DNA from: Phoma sp. XZ068 | Taxonomy: Eukaryota > Ascomycota > Dothideomycetes > Pleosporales > Didymellaceae | Reading direction: 5' to 3' | Assembly (NCBI GenBank): GCA_004835665.1 | Contig: RBKR01000016.1 | Span: 434,001 to 498,000 of the forward strand | Length of the DNA stretch: 64,000 nucleotides | The notes under the pieces: generated by a model | What the model saw: the letters and a program-made list of their open reading frames with translations, nothing else | The model's database searches: none | Told to the model about the DNA's origin: nothing | Part shown: positions 54,198 to 64,000 of the stretch, piece by piece | Numbering within the stretch: position 1 is the first letter of the stretch | Layout of the letters: every line of letters starts with the position of its first letter | Program-made: the position numbers and the translations under genes

Positions 54198-55606
54198 CTA
54201 GAGAACCTCCGCAACACTTCCTCTTCCCTTCAACTCTGCTATTTGTTTCGCAGTCAGGCCCTTTTGTGGACCATCCTTCACTTTTGTCCCCTTCTTCGTC
54301 CCATTCTCTGCAAGCCATTTTACAGCATCAACCTTACCGTTCTCAGCCGATAGATGTAATGCACTCCACCCTTGCTTCACCGTTGTCTCGTTCATGTCTT
54401 GTCCAAACCCCTTCAAAATCTTCAGGATCTCGACATGTCCCTTCTCCACCGCAATAATGAAGGCAGTCCGATCGTATTTGTCCCTTAGGCCGAGCAATCT
54501 GATGTGCCGCTCAAGCAAGACCTTTGCGGCCCATTTCCGGTTGTAAAACGCAGCAATGTGTAGCGGAGTCCGCCCTTCTCGATTCTTGATGGTAAGGTTG
54601 ATACCAGGGGCAGTGAGTAGTGTCCGCAGTATCTTCGTATGCCCCTCTCTGGCCGCCAGGTGTGCAGCTGTCCAACTTTGTGGTGTGAGTGCGTTGATCG
54701 GGTACTCTTTGTTCTGTACGTAAAATGCAACTTGCTCGGGCACACCAAGTGACGCTGCCCAGTGAAGTGGATTACGTGGTCCTGGCCCCATCGCTTTCTT
54801 GGGGTCCGGTTTCGGATCCTTCGGTTTCTCCTTATTCACCGGCGGTGGGTGGACTGCCTCCTGCCAATCTTTCGAAGCCATAAACTCTTTTATGCGATTA
54901 TATTGTTTGTTCAGACTTTCAAGTTGGCCTGCCCAGTCATAGTGTTTCGCAACATTCTTGATCCATTGGAAGTCTCCATTCAGAGATATCATGAGCTGCG
55001 CCGATGCGAATATGATTGCTTTGTATAAGCTTACGAACTTGACGCATAGGCCTTCTTTTAGGTTACGCATGTCGGCATCGTCACTAGCTTGAATCTTCAC
55101 CCAATCCTGGGCTTTCCTGTTCATTACAACATAGTCGGCGACGGTTTCAGCAACTTCGTACATGGCAGCTCTCTCAGCCATGTAGATTTCATTCATCTTA
55201 CACTCAAGTCAGTCGTCAAATCCATACACGACTAATACTGTGGACTTACAGAGAATGCAGAGAACAGCGCTGCAGCAGGAATTGCAACATAGGGTCCTCC
55301 TACGTTAGCACCAGCTGCAACGATGTCCTGAAATATCATCATCTTGTTGCAGATGTTGCCTATCTTTTCGGTAGACTTTTGGTTCTCCAGTTTTTTTGCC
55401 TTCTTCTGGATCATGCCGAGGAGTTGACGATAGCCATCATCGGTCCTCAACTTCATGTTCGGCTTGCCCAGCTCTTGTTTGAGCATCGTGTTGAGCTTTT
55501 GCAATCGTTCCCTGCCTCTGTCTTCATCGTTAAGGGCTTGATACGCTTGTTTCCACAAATTGGGCGTGCGCTTCCTGGGGCTAGTACTGACGGCCGAACC
55601 AGGCAT
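54198..55606 (-). CDS. Ankyrin-repeat protein with STAND-type (Goodbye-like) N-terminus
   Basis: Two exons (55606-55250, 55196-54198) around a 53-nt intron give 451 residues. The N-terminal ~240 residues are all-helical (LWKQAYQALNDEDRGRERL, QKKAKKLENQKSTEKIG, GGPYVAIPAAALFSAFS, MYEVAETVADYVVMNRKAQDW). They resemble the fungal STAND N-terminal domains found in front of NACHT modules, closest by eye to the Goodbye type. Instead of an NTPase, a Lys/Pro linker (KEKPKDPKPDPKK) leads to about five ankyrin repeats (RNPLHWAASLG, WTAAHLAAREGHTKILRTLL, RTPLHIAAFYNRKWAAKVLL, RTAFIIAVEKGHVEILK, WSALHLSAENGKVDAVKWL). It starts 168 bp after the stop of the NLR gene on the same strand. It could be a stand-alone partner or a degraded NLR that lost its NACHT part. 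Confidence 0.8.
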
Positions 55607-55773
55607 TATCACAAAACAGGAGACAAGTAATTGTTATCAGTTGGAAGGATCTCAGCTTGAACTTTAAAGGCGGGGCTCAGCCCTTTAAGGCCCTACCTAA
55701 GCAGATGCTTAGCTGATGCCCACAGCCCGCGCTAACCGAATCTGGTCGCTTATGCGTGTGGGGGCCAAAACAC

Positions 55774-58700
55774 TCAACCAGGACGCTCATGGAGTTTCTG
55801 ATGCCTTACCAAATCGCTGTGCCGCGTGAAAGCCTTCCCACATTCAGGGCATGGAAAAGGCCTCACACCACGGTGGCTATTCTCGTGGTTTTTTCGCGCG
55901 AAGCCGCGAGTGAAAGTCTTTCCACAGATTGTGCAAGCATGGTCACTCTTTGCACGTGGCTTTGCGACTGAATTAAATGTCTCTGCAAGATCGCTCATTT
56001 CGGGATGAAAAGCTCTCATGTGCCTGTTTGCAGTCAGAACATACTCAATGATACCTTGACCGGACTCGCCTTATAAGGTCACCGTGATTTACAAAACCCT
56101 CCCCTCCCAAGCAGTCAGGCACTTCGCAGTGATATGGACGTGTGTGAATAGCGACATGTTTTTTCCTGGCGCTTGAATCCTTGAACCCTTCCGAGAAATA
56201 CCGACAGGTGATTTTGGTACACTTAAAGAGTCTTTCGTGGTCGTAAAACCTACAGTACCTGGTCAGGTCATATTGCCCCAACATCTTTGAGGGTAGCTCC
56301 TCGAGCAATTTGCGATTACGCTCAAGTGCTGCGGCGAGACTGTTGATGCTAACTTCGTGTCTTGCGTCAAACCCTTTTTGTTGGACAGCGTAAATATGAC
56401 TCGTCAGTAACAGCAGTCCGCGATGCACAGCCAGGCCTTCAAATACCCTGCAGTTCACTCTGCAGGCTTCCACTATACTCTGATCCCAGTTTGCGTCGCT
56501 GTATTGTGACATGAAATCATCCAAGGCTATGGACATGGCATCAAGGTACGTGTCGCGGCTAGTCGACTCTTGCATGAATTTAGCACCGCTGCTAACGAAG
56601 GCATTGATGTGATGGTACCACTTCGCGATCGCATAATCCTGAAATGCAAAATGCCCATCCAAAGCTAACTCTTCCAACTCTTGTGGGTCATCGGGCCCGT
56701 CGATATCAAAGCATGGGAAAGTCAAGTAACGCAGGCAAAGAGCAGCTAGCTCACACTCGATAGAAGGCGCATGTATGTCTGCCATGACATCCGTAATGTA
56801 CCTGTTTGCGTAAGCGATAGATACTGAGAAATGTAAATAAGTAACCCACGTCTTGGCTGTACTGTGTACCAGAGATACACGATCTTCATTTAGCAAGACC
56901 AATGATCCACAAATATCATGGATATGCCTACGCAGACGTCGATCGTCATATTCGATGGTTTGTGCGTCGACATCGATAGATAAGGCCACTTGAATCTCTT
57001 TCCACGTCAATCGGCGCTTTGCGCAGATCATCCAGCCGAGAAGCTTCTTGGCCTTCTCCCATTCTTCAGGCGACGCCACATGCTTCATGCATCGAAGGAT
57101 TCGCTCGTACCTGCACTCGATCAGTAAGGTACATGGGACTGATATTCGAGTCTCCGGAGATCTTTCTGGTTGGGAGATACATACGCTCCTTTAAGTCCAA
57201 CGGGGAAGTTGTGATGTTTGATGGCTTCCAACAGGTCTTTCCGTCTAGGCTGAGCGTGCAGGTTTTTAAGGACCAGTTCTGCGTAAAGAAACATCCCTAC
57301 CACATGATACGTCAATAAGATTCTTGTTCCTCGAATGGCGAGAACACACCTTTAGCATTGTGTACCGTCAATTTGTGAAGGTATAGTTCCATATCCTGAT
57401 TGAATGGAGTGTGTTTCGCAGCAATCCGGCCTACCCATGTCCTCACATACGTGTTAATATCGCTCTCATTGTCCGTGTTAGAAAGCTGGAGTATGTGGGC
57501 TACCGGTCTACCAGGTGAGGGGCTACAGAGTCCACGTTTAATGTCGGCGAAATTCTGACTGACGAAGAGAAGACGGAATTTCCCAGGATCAGACTTCTCA
57601 CACTGACTCGCAATATCCATCAGAGCGTCCATGGTTTGTTTTCTCTCGACTTGCTCACACTCATCCAGACCATCAACCACAACAAACATCTTGGGAAGAA
57701 GGGTGCATAGGTCTTCGAGTACTTTTGCAGCCTGGCTGAGTGACCGCAGAACCGGTTCTCCGCTGGATGTATACCTTGTGTAACACGGCGGCAGGAGATG
57801 AGGGTTTTGGAGAAGAAGTTGCTGTGCAATTCCCTTGAGTACCCCTACCGCTGAGCTGCTCGTTTGATCGTCATCGTGGCAGTAGTAGAAAGCTGTTGTG
57901 TACCCAACCATTTCTTTACATCTATCAATGATAGCAGACGCAAGTATCGTTTTACCTGTTTGAGTCAGCAGAGGTTCATGAGGTGCAGAAACAACGTACC
58001 AGCGCCAGGAATACCGTTCATCCATACTACTGGCTTGAAAGGAACATCTGCTTCTATCCAATCCTTAATGTGTGGGTTTTCCAGGATCCAATGCGCTGTA
58101 CTCGAATAGTCATGCCGAATCTGGCGATACTTATCATGGTCTTGTTGCGATTGCGGGCCCACAGCTAGCCATTGGGTTACTGATTTCAGCTTCTTCAGCT
58201 GCTCATCTGCTACGATCTCAGCTAATTTTGCTTTCATGTCAGTAACGTCCTGCTGATACTGCTGAAAGCGCTTTGAGCTAGCGACTCGCATATCGGCAAT
58301 ATCGTCCTGGTACAGTTGGTACTGCGCGAGCTGTGCACAGTTTTCCACAAATGTTTTGTGCCGACCCAGGTTTTTTAAGATTCCTCCGAACTTGGTGTGA
58401 AAGTTCCTCCACACCGATCGGAAAAATCTGTCCCAAACTACAAACTCAGCTCCCATTGTCTGCATATTAAACAATGTTGGATGACTGACCTTTGCCGCGG
58501 AAGAATCGCACTGCACTCTCGTGAAAATCTAATATATCCACGTACATGAGCTCCAATGCACCCTTCAGCTGATCGTCTTTGCTGAAAAGCTTTTCGTATC
58601 TGCTTAGCAAAGGCATTTGATCGCCAATTTGCTCGTACGCTTCTAAAAGAGTTTCGAAATGCTCAATGTATGTGCTGGCAGTCTTCACATGTTAAAAGCA

Positions 58701-59327
58701 AGGTTTTCAAAGTTGAATGATGCCACTTACAAGCAGGAGAAACTTCATGGGTCCCCAAACGAAGGCAACAGCCTCTGAAACGTTCAAGAAAACCTCGACA
58801 ACCTTCCCAAATTGATCCATGGCCTCGATACATCCCTGTATTCGACGAATGTTGACCATACTTCTGCTGCGCTCTTGCTCTGCTTGTATGTTGAGTATTT
58901 GTTGCCGTAGATCATGAACCGTAGTGTACTGAAACTGAATGAGCTCGGTTCCAGAGAGACGTGCCTTGAATCTCTTGAGCGCATCCCTCACAGCCTTACT
59001 CGGGGACGCAGTAGGTAACGGGGAAGCTGCAGAAACCGACGATATATTTCCACTGTGAAGCACTCCGTTTCCCACATTCGAGCTGTTGCCAGCTGGTAGG
59101 GGTCCACCTGGGTTATTACTGGGAGGACATCGCTTTGCCACCGCCCTTTCTAACGCAGTGCTGCTGACATGTGGGGGTCCCGGTGTGGAGTTTGGTGATG
59201 AAGCAGGACTCGAGGCCGTATTCGGGGATAAAGACTGAGTGGAATGAGCGCTTGGTACAAGCGTTGGTTGCTGTGAAAGCGCTCCGGTCGATGAACGACT
59301 GTTCTGAAGTGGAGGGGGGGTGCTCAT
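55774..59327 (-). CDS. NLR-like protein: DUF7708, NACHT NTPase, four C2H2 zinc fingers
   Basis: Seven exons (59327-58731, 58682-58490, 58449-58000, 57955-57350, 57296-57185, 57110-56070, 56023-55774) give 1082 residues. A disordered Ser/Pro N-terminus precedes a DUF7708-type helical domain (about 120-270: DQFGKVVEVFLNVSEAVAFVWGP, YIEHFETLLEAYEQIGDQMP, VRFFRGK). The NACHT module has Walker A GIPGAGKT (split by intron 3, near 410) and Walker B MFVVVDGLDEC. The C-terminus carries four C2H2 fingers, the last two canonical (CTICGKTF..., CPECGKAF...). Intron 6 (56024-56069) needs a GC donor; only that junction gives DLIRHMRAFH and a proper second finger. Intron 2 (40 nt, GAG end) is the least certain. 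Fungal NACHT proteins are linked to non-self recognition and cell death; the finger end suggests binding of nucleic acid or protein. It is divergent from a SNF2 gene. Confidence 0.83.
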
Positions 59328-59770
59328 AATTCAGCCTTGTGTTAGCGGCCTACGATTGCGTTGGCCTTGGTGTCGTTGATTGCTCGCCTGGATTTAACGA
59401 GCACGAAGTCGGACAAAGATGCTTTGAAGGTGCGGGCACAGTTACAAGGAGATGCTACAGGCATCTTACGAATATGCGTTGTCAGATTATGCGTAACTCG
59501 AAAGTGAAGGACACGGTGGCGGAGCAAGGCTGGAAATGCCTGCAGCATGCAGGAGGCTATGGTCGCTTAGTACCATCAGCACAGCCCCATGTGAGCGCTT
59601 CGCGCTCAACGCTTTGATTTTCATGGCCACTCACAATATCGTCTTATACACCTGTTCCATCAACTTGAATTTGGACTTCAATTCTACGTTGCAGGTGTAG
59701 CCTGCCGAGGATCAAGGGTGCATGCCAAGCCGCTGACGCCGCTCACCCACACCTAGGAATCTCGTTCATC
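59328..59770. promoter_or_regulatory. Divergent promoter region of the NLR and SNF2 genes
   Basis: 443 bp separates the two start codons (59327 minus, 59771 plus). No coding frame is supportable, so both promoters must lie here. No specific motif is identified. Confidence 0.55.
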
Positions 59771-62700
59771 ATGTCTCTCAAGCACATGCTGAATGAAGAC
59801 GATACCGAGTTCTATCGCACGCATATACACTCAAACAGCTGGGATGATTATGGAGACTACGAAAGGTGAGCTAAGACACGATGCGGAGATGCGCCCACTG
59901 ACGCGATCAGTATCGACCCGTCCCTGTCGACACAGCCGTGGGATCAAAGTTTTGAAGGAATACTCGAATCCAATGTTTTCACAGACACCAATGACTTGCA
60001 ATGCTGGTATGGCTTAGACTTTGATCCAGGCGTAGAATCGCTCCAATATGAACAGAACCGCATCGAGCAATGGCCAACGAGTCAGCTCCCCGAAGGACAC
60101 CCACCAACAGAAAGTGACCCAGTTTCCAGATCGGAGTACATATGCTACGGAACAGTGAGTACTCTCTAACAATATTCGAGATTTGGACCTGGATTATATT
60201 GTCCCTAGGTCATGTCCTAACATTTAGCCAGATCTGTCGAGCTTCGGTCAGACTTTGCGGTGATATGCTGGAATTAGACAACAGGCTGATTGCGGGAGCT
60301 GCAAGCCCTATTTCAGGCCATCTTGAGCTGGGTCTAAATAAGATTGAGAAGCAATTTGTGGTTGCATTCCACGACGACTACGTGCTTGGCGAAATCAACG
60401 CACAATTAGAGAAAGCTCTTACCAACATTGAAGAGCAACGCCTTCAGCTTGATTTCGAGGTATTTGTTCCAACAAGAGCCACTCGAGAGCTTATTAGCAG
60501 AGCAACGCGGGAACAAGAGGCTAGAATTCGGGTCCAGATGAACGTCTACGGTCCCCGAGCCAGCGCAGATAGTGTTGGCCACGAACTATCTCAAAACAAG
60601 GTTTACCTACAACGTCCGGACTATATTCGAAATGGTGCCGTGTACGACAACCCACATGTAGTGAAATTCTCGGACCACCACGGTGCAGTACCCTTTACCA
60701 CCATCACTGTAGAGGAATCAGGTGACAACAAGCCCGCTAGCGAGTCCTTAAAGCAAGTCATTACAGATGTGTATTCATCGCTCACTCGTAATGACAACTT
60801 GAAAGGAGTAGAAGGACACAAACGCCTACGAACAAAACTTTTGGAGTAAGTTACCTCCAGCGCTTTTCTTTTTACTTGCTCATTAGAGTAGTCATCAGAA
60901 AACTGCGCTCGAGTTCATGTCACAACGCGAGAATGGGCCAATACCGGAGATGTACCAGCTCTGGAAGCCAGTCAAACGTGAAGGGCAGTCCTGGTATGAT
61001 ACCAAAGATCTACCAGGGTATCTATTCCGCTGACTTCGTAGCTACCAACACGCTGTTACTGGAACGATCAGTGAGCATTATGATGTCTATCTAAATTCAA
61101 GGTCTAAGTATTACAGGTCGACTTGAGCACACAGAGACGGGCGGAGGTGTTTTGGCAGACGAAATGGGTATGGGCAAATCACTGTCGATGTTGGCTCTGA
61201 TCCTTCGCACGCTCGGCATGGCACATAAATGGGCAACAGAAACAACAATCTCGTCACACGACACGCCAGAAAGGTCGTTACTGAAAACTCGGTCCAAGGC
61301 TACCCTAATTGTAGCCTCCTCAGACTGTAAGAACATACGCTTGAACTTCAGTTGCCCAACGGCTAACGATGTCCACTTAGTGATGATAAATGAATGGTTC
61401 CAAGAACTTGAGAAGTATGTCTAATTAAGCAACACATCTGATGTATGCTGATCATGTTTAGGCACTTCGGCACCATGGAGAACCACATGCTTAGAACCAT
61501 CAAGTATCATGGGCAGAAACGAAGATGCACCGTAGAGAAGTTGCGAGACGCCGATCTTGTCATTACCACATATCATACACTTGCATCTGACTACTCAAAT
61601 GCTAAAGGTCTGATGAACCAGGTTGAGTGGTACAGGCTGGTTCTTGATGAGGGTAAGTCTCCTTGCTGACTTTAAGGTTGCTATCTGATCTAGACGTAGC
61701 GCACATCATCCGTCGACAGAACACTGGTCTTAATCGAACTGTGGCGGACATACAGGCACGATCGAGGTGGTGTCTGACCGGAACGCCGATACAGAACCGC
61801 CTGGAAGACATTGGCTCGCTATTTGCGTTCCTGCAAATTAATCCACTGCACAGTCTTGCTGCGTTCAAGAAATCCATTGCGATTCCATTTGATGAGGGTG
61901 GTAATCGCCGACAACTCTCAATTGATCGGTTTACGCAATTGCTCGACTCGATGTGCCTACGTCGAACGAAAGACCTACTTCATTTACCCGACCCGGAAAC
62001 TCGAGTTCATAAGATCGTGTTATCACCTGAGGAACGAGCGCAGTATGAGCATACTAAAAGCATCATGTCTAGGGCAGCCAAGAACCAGGTAGGGGTATTC
62101 GATCAGAAAAGCACGTTAGGCATGTTCCAGACCCAACTCCAGCTACGTATTCTTTGCAACCATGGCACCTGGCAGCAGCTGTTTTCTTGGAGTCGTCGTA
62201 AACTCTACCTTTTAGACGAAAGAGAGTTGAAAGAAGCCGAAGTAGGGAGCCATGGTGAAGCCACCTGCTCGGCTTGTCGTCAAACAATGCCATTGTTTGG
62301 TCTTGGCTCTTTGTTCCGCCGGTACGAAGAAAACTGCAGGCATGTCCTGTGCTCTGAATGCCTTGAGCAGAGCACGCAAGGTGATCAAGATCACCTGCCG
62401 ACAAGCTGTCCATTATGTACTTCTCTTTGGGGCACGTCCAAACGTCAACAACGTCCTAGAGAACATTCCCAAGAAGATATGTACTTTCGAGCGGATGGTA
62501 AGTCTTCTAAAATGGAAGCGCTCATGAGCGATGTAATGAAGGACATATCGAGGACCAAGAGGTAAATGCCCAGAAGATTACCATCAAAAGTCATAAACAT
62601 TAACCATGTCCAGTATCATATTTACCTGCTGGACGCGAACCTTGGATTTGATTCAACTCTATCTGTCGAAAGAGAACCTCACCGTCGAAAATTTCAAACG

Positions 62701-63122
62701 CATTGATGGCGACTGTCCAACCAGAAAACGAGAGCAAATCTTAGAAGAATTCGAGAACAATCCTGACCTGCATGTTCTAATCATGACCACAGGTACAGGA
62801 GCCGTAGGGTGCGCTTATCTCCTTCCTGTTGGTTGATTATCATGTAAACACTAACACGTGCAAGTCTCAACCTCGCCATTGCAAATAGAGTGTTCATCGT
62901 CGAACCTCAGTGGAACCCTTCTGTCGAAAACCAAGCTGTTGCTCGCGCACTACGCCTGGGCCAAAAACAAGCAGTGTTGGTTACTCGTTATGTTGTAGAC
63001 ACGTCGGTCGAACAGGTTAGGATATGTCTCTGCTACAATTGACCATACTCTAACTGCATTAGAACATGCGAAAATTACAGGATACAAAGCTTGAGATGTC
63101 GAACCTGGTCAAGAGCGGTTGA
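59771..63122 (+). CDS. SNF2-family helicase with inserted RING (Rad5/HLTF-like)
   Basis: Eleven exons (59771-59865, 59911-60154, 60232-60845, 60892-61017, 61109-61326, 61381-61414, 61462-61652, 61700-62561, 62614-62808, 62865-63015, 63063-63122) give 929 residues with every phase consistent. Seen: an N-terminal region ending in YGTICRASVRLCGD, HQKTALEFM, Walker A LADEMGMGKSLSML, VASSDLMINEWFQEL, the DEAH box completed by splicing (LDEAHIIR), RWCLTGTPIQNRLED, LRRTKDLLHLP, a RING-type finger between the helicase halves (CSACRQ...CRHVLCSECL...CPLC, about 697-745), and the C-terminal lobe with MTTGTGAVGLNLA and QAVARALRLGQ. This is the Rad5/Rad16/HLTF layout of ATP-driven translocases with ligase activity. 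There is no HIRAN domain, so it is probably not Rad5 itself; fungi carry many such lineage-specific paralogues. All motifs are intact. Confidence 0.85.
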
Positions 63123-64000
63123 CTGTAGTCAAATTATATGGCAGTCTTATGTCTTTTTTTTTGTGTCTAATCGTCAACGATCGCTGCCATTTTCTACACA
63201 ATACTATCTATATGCAATCGCCCAACCACACAAGATAAGACGTGCCCAACCATAGGTAAAGGTCTGGGGCTGCATTGCAAACAAACAGCAGAAGTATCAA
63301 ATGCAACGAGGTTTTCAAGAGCCTGTGCAGATTTGTTTCATAAACATGATTGGCGTCCCAAACTGCCCTCGACGAATGACATTTCTTATCGCAAAAGTGG
63401 TGCATACTGTTGTGGCTATGCCTGTCTCGCAGGGTGTCCTCAATTTTCAATAGCAGACTGCTGCTACGCTCACCTGTACGCAGCTGCTCATGCGTGTGAA
63501 ACGAGGCTGCCGGAAGAACACGTCAGCAACCTGTCCTTCGCCCTACCCAGGTGGACATTGCAGCGCTTATAGCGCCCCACTTCATGGCCCCCACTCATCC
63601 CTACCGCTCACTTCTGTGTTTAGGGGACTTGTAGAACTCCCTGGGACGATTCAAACAGAAAGCGTAGCCGCAGTTTCAAGCGTGAACATATATGTACATC
63701 CTTGCCTACCTCAGTCAATCAGTGAACATTTCATCTTTGCCTACCTCTGTTAGCTCTATTGAATTGTACGAAATACCCAAGGCATGCATGCTCGCTGGAT
63801 TTCCAACTGACCACACCTTCTCCAGTAGCAGTGCTTACTGGGGCTCGGGACAGGCCCGGCAAAAGGGACACGCACTGCAATCTTTAGCGCGACCGCGGCA
63901 CTACCCAGGTCGTCAGCCAAAATCCAGACGCTTACTCTTCCGCGCTAAAGAATGCAGTGCTCTGGCCTGCACTGAGATTCGACTCGCATCGTTGCCTCCA
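63123..64000. other. Right-edge stretch without a supportable gene
   Basis: Only short frames; it contains the inverted repeat at 63873-63959. Confidence 0.55.
63873..63959. repeat. Inverted repeat, 19-bp arms
   Basis: CACTGCAATCTTTAGCGCG at 63873-63891 matches the reverse complement of CGCGCTAAAGAATGCAGTG at 63941-63959 with one mismatch, around a 49-bp GC-rich centre. It could be a small hairpin, a MITE-like remnant, or a transposon end cut by the window edge. No target-site duplication is obvious. Confidence 0.75.

Noticed and set aside
56024..56054. 31-nt GT-AG intron alternative in the NLR
   Set aside because: Too short for a typical fungal intron and spoils the second zinc finger; the GC-AG option is better.
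61653..61693. Shorter acceptor giving DEDVAH in the SNF2 gene
   Set aside because: The next in-frame AG at 61699 restores DEAH, which the family requires.
59771..63122. SNF2 locus as a pseudogene
   Set aside because: The many separate frames join in phase with all motifs intact.
1..64000. CRISPR arrays, rRNA, telomere repeats, complete transposons
   Set aside because: None seen on reading either strand; only the short inverted repeat near the right edge hints at a mobile element.

Overview
The window reads as nuclear DNA of a filamentous ascomycete (Pezizomycotina). Dothideomycetes/Pleosporales is my best guess, not a proven placement. The evidence is short introns (mostly 44-65 nt, GT...CTRAY...AG), compact intergenic spaces, intron-bearing tRNA genes, and fungal families such as RTA1, SAT4/rhodopsin-like, EPL1, SNT1, DUF7708 and NACHT. 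There is no operon logic; genes are monocistronic on both strands. Gene models were spliced by hand, and the phases of every multi-exon model add up to an open frame.

Layout. 0.8-8 kb: ORC2, an intron-bearing tRNA-Ile, ELP3, an RVS161/Hob3 BAR protein and a divergent mitochondrial TrpRS. 8-12 kb: an RTA1-family membrane protein and a fungal transcription-factor-domain protein with no visible zinc cluster. 12.7-19.4 kb: KAE1, an RKM4/SETD6-like SET methyltransferase, EPL1 and an intron-bearing tRNA-Asn. 20.5-30 kb: a variable-looking stretch with a cysteine-rich single-span protein, a secreted CE1-type esterase, a beta-lactamase/transesterase-like enzyme, an orphan and a SAT4-type membrane protein. 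30-38 kb: a disordered basic orphan, a promethin/LDO-like lipid-droplet protein, RNA polymerase I subunit A49, a small glycine-repeat protein and a derlin. 38.9-43.1 kb: a large MATH / inactive USP / ubiquitin-like / MORN / RING protein. 43.9-53.4 kb: deoxyhypusine synthase and the 2294-residue SANT protein SNT1. 54-63 kb: an accessory-looking block with an ankyrin protein carrying a STAND-like N-terminus, a NACHT NLR ending in four C2H2 zinc fingers, and a divergent SNF2/RING helicase. The right end holds a short inverted repeat.

How the genes relate. Several housekeeping genes serve translation (KAE1 t6A, ELP3 wobble uridine, DYS1 hypusine, mitochondrial TrpRS, SET ribosomal methylase, A49) or chromatin (EPL1/NuA4, SNT1/Set3C, ORC2). 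I see no reason to think their proximity is functional. The two most unusual loci are (i) the USP7-like protein whose catalytic Cys and His positions are lost and which ends in MORN repeats plus an IAP-type RING, so a dead deubiquitinase scaffold appears turned into a ubiquitin ligase, and (ii) the NLR with DNA-binding-type zinc fingers, flanked by an ankyrin/STAND-N protein and a SNF2/RING protein.

No rRNA, CRISPR, complete transposon or telomere repeat was found. All functional statements rest on reading motifs by eye; no database search was possible.
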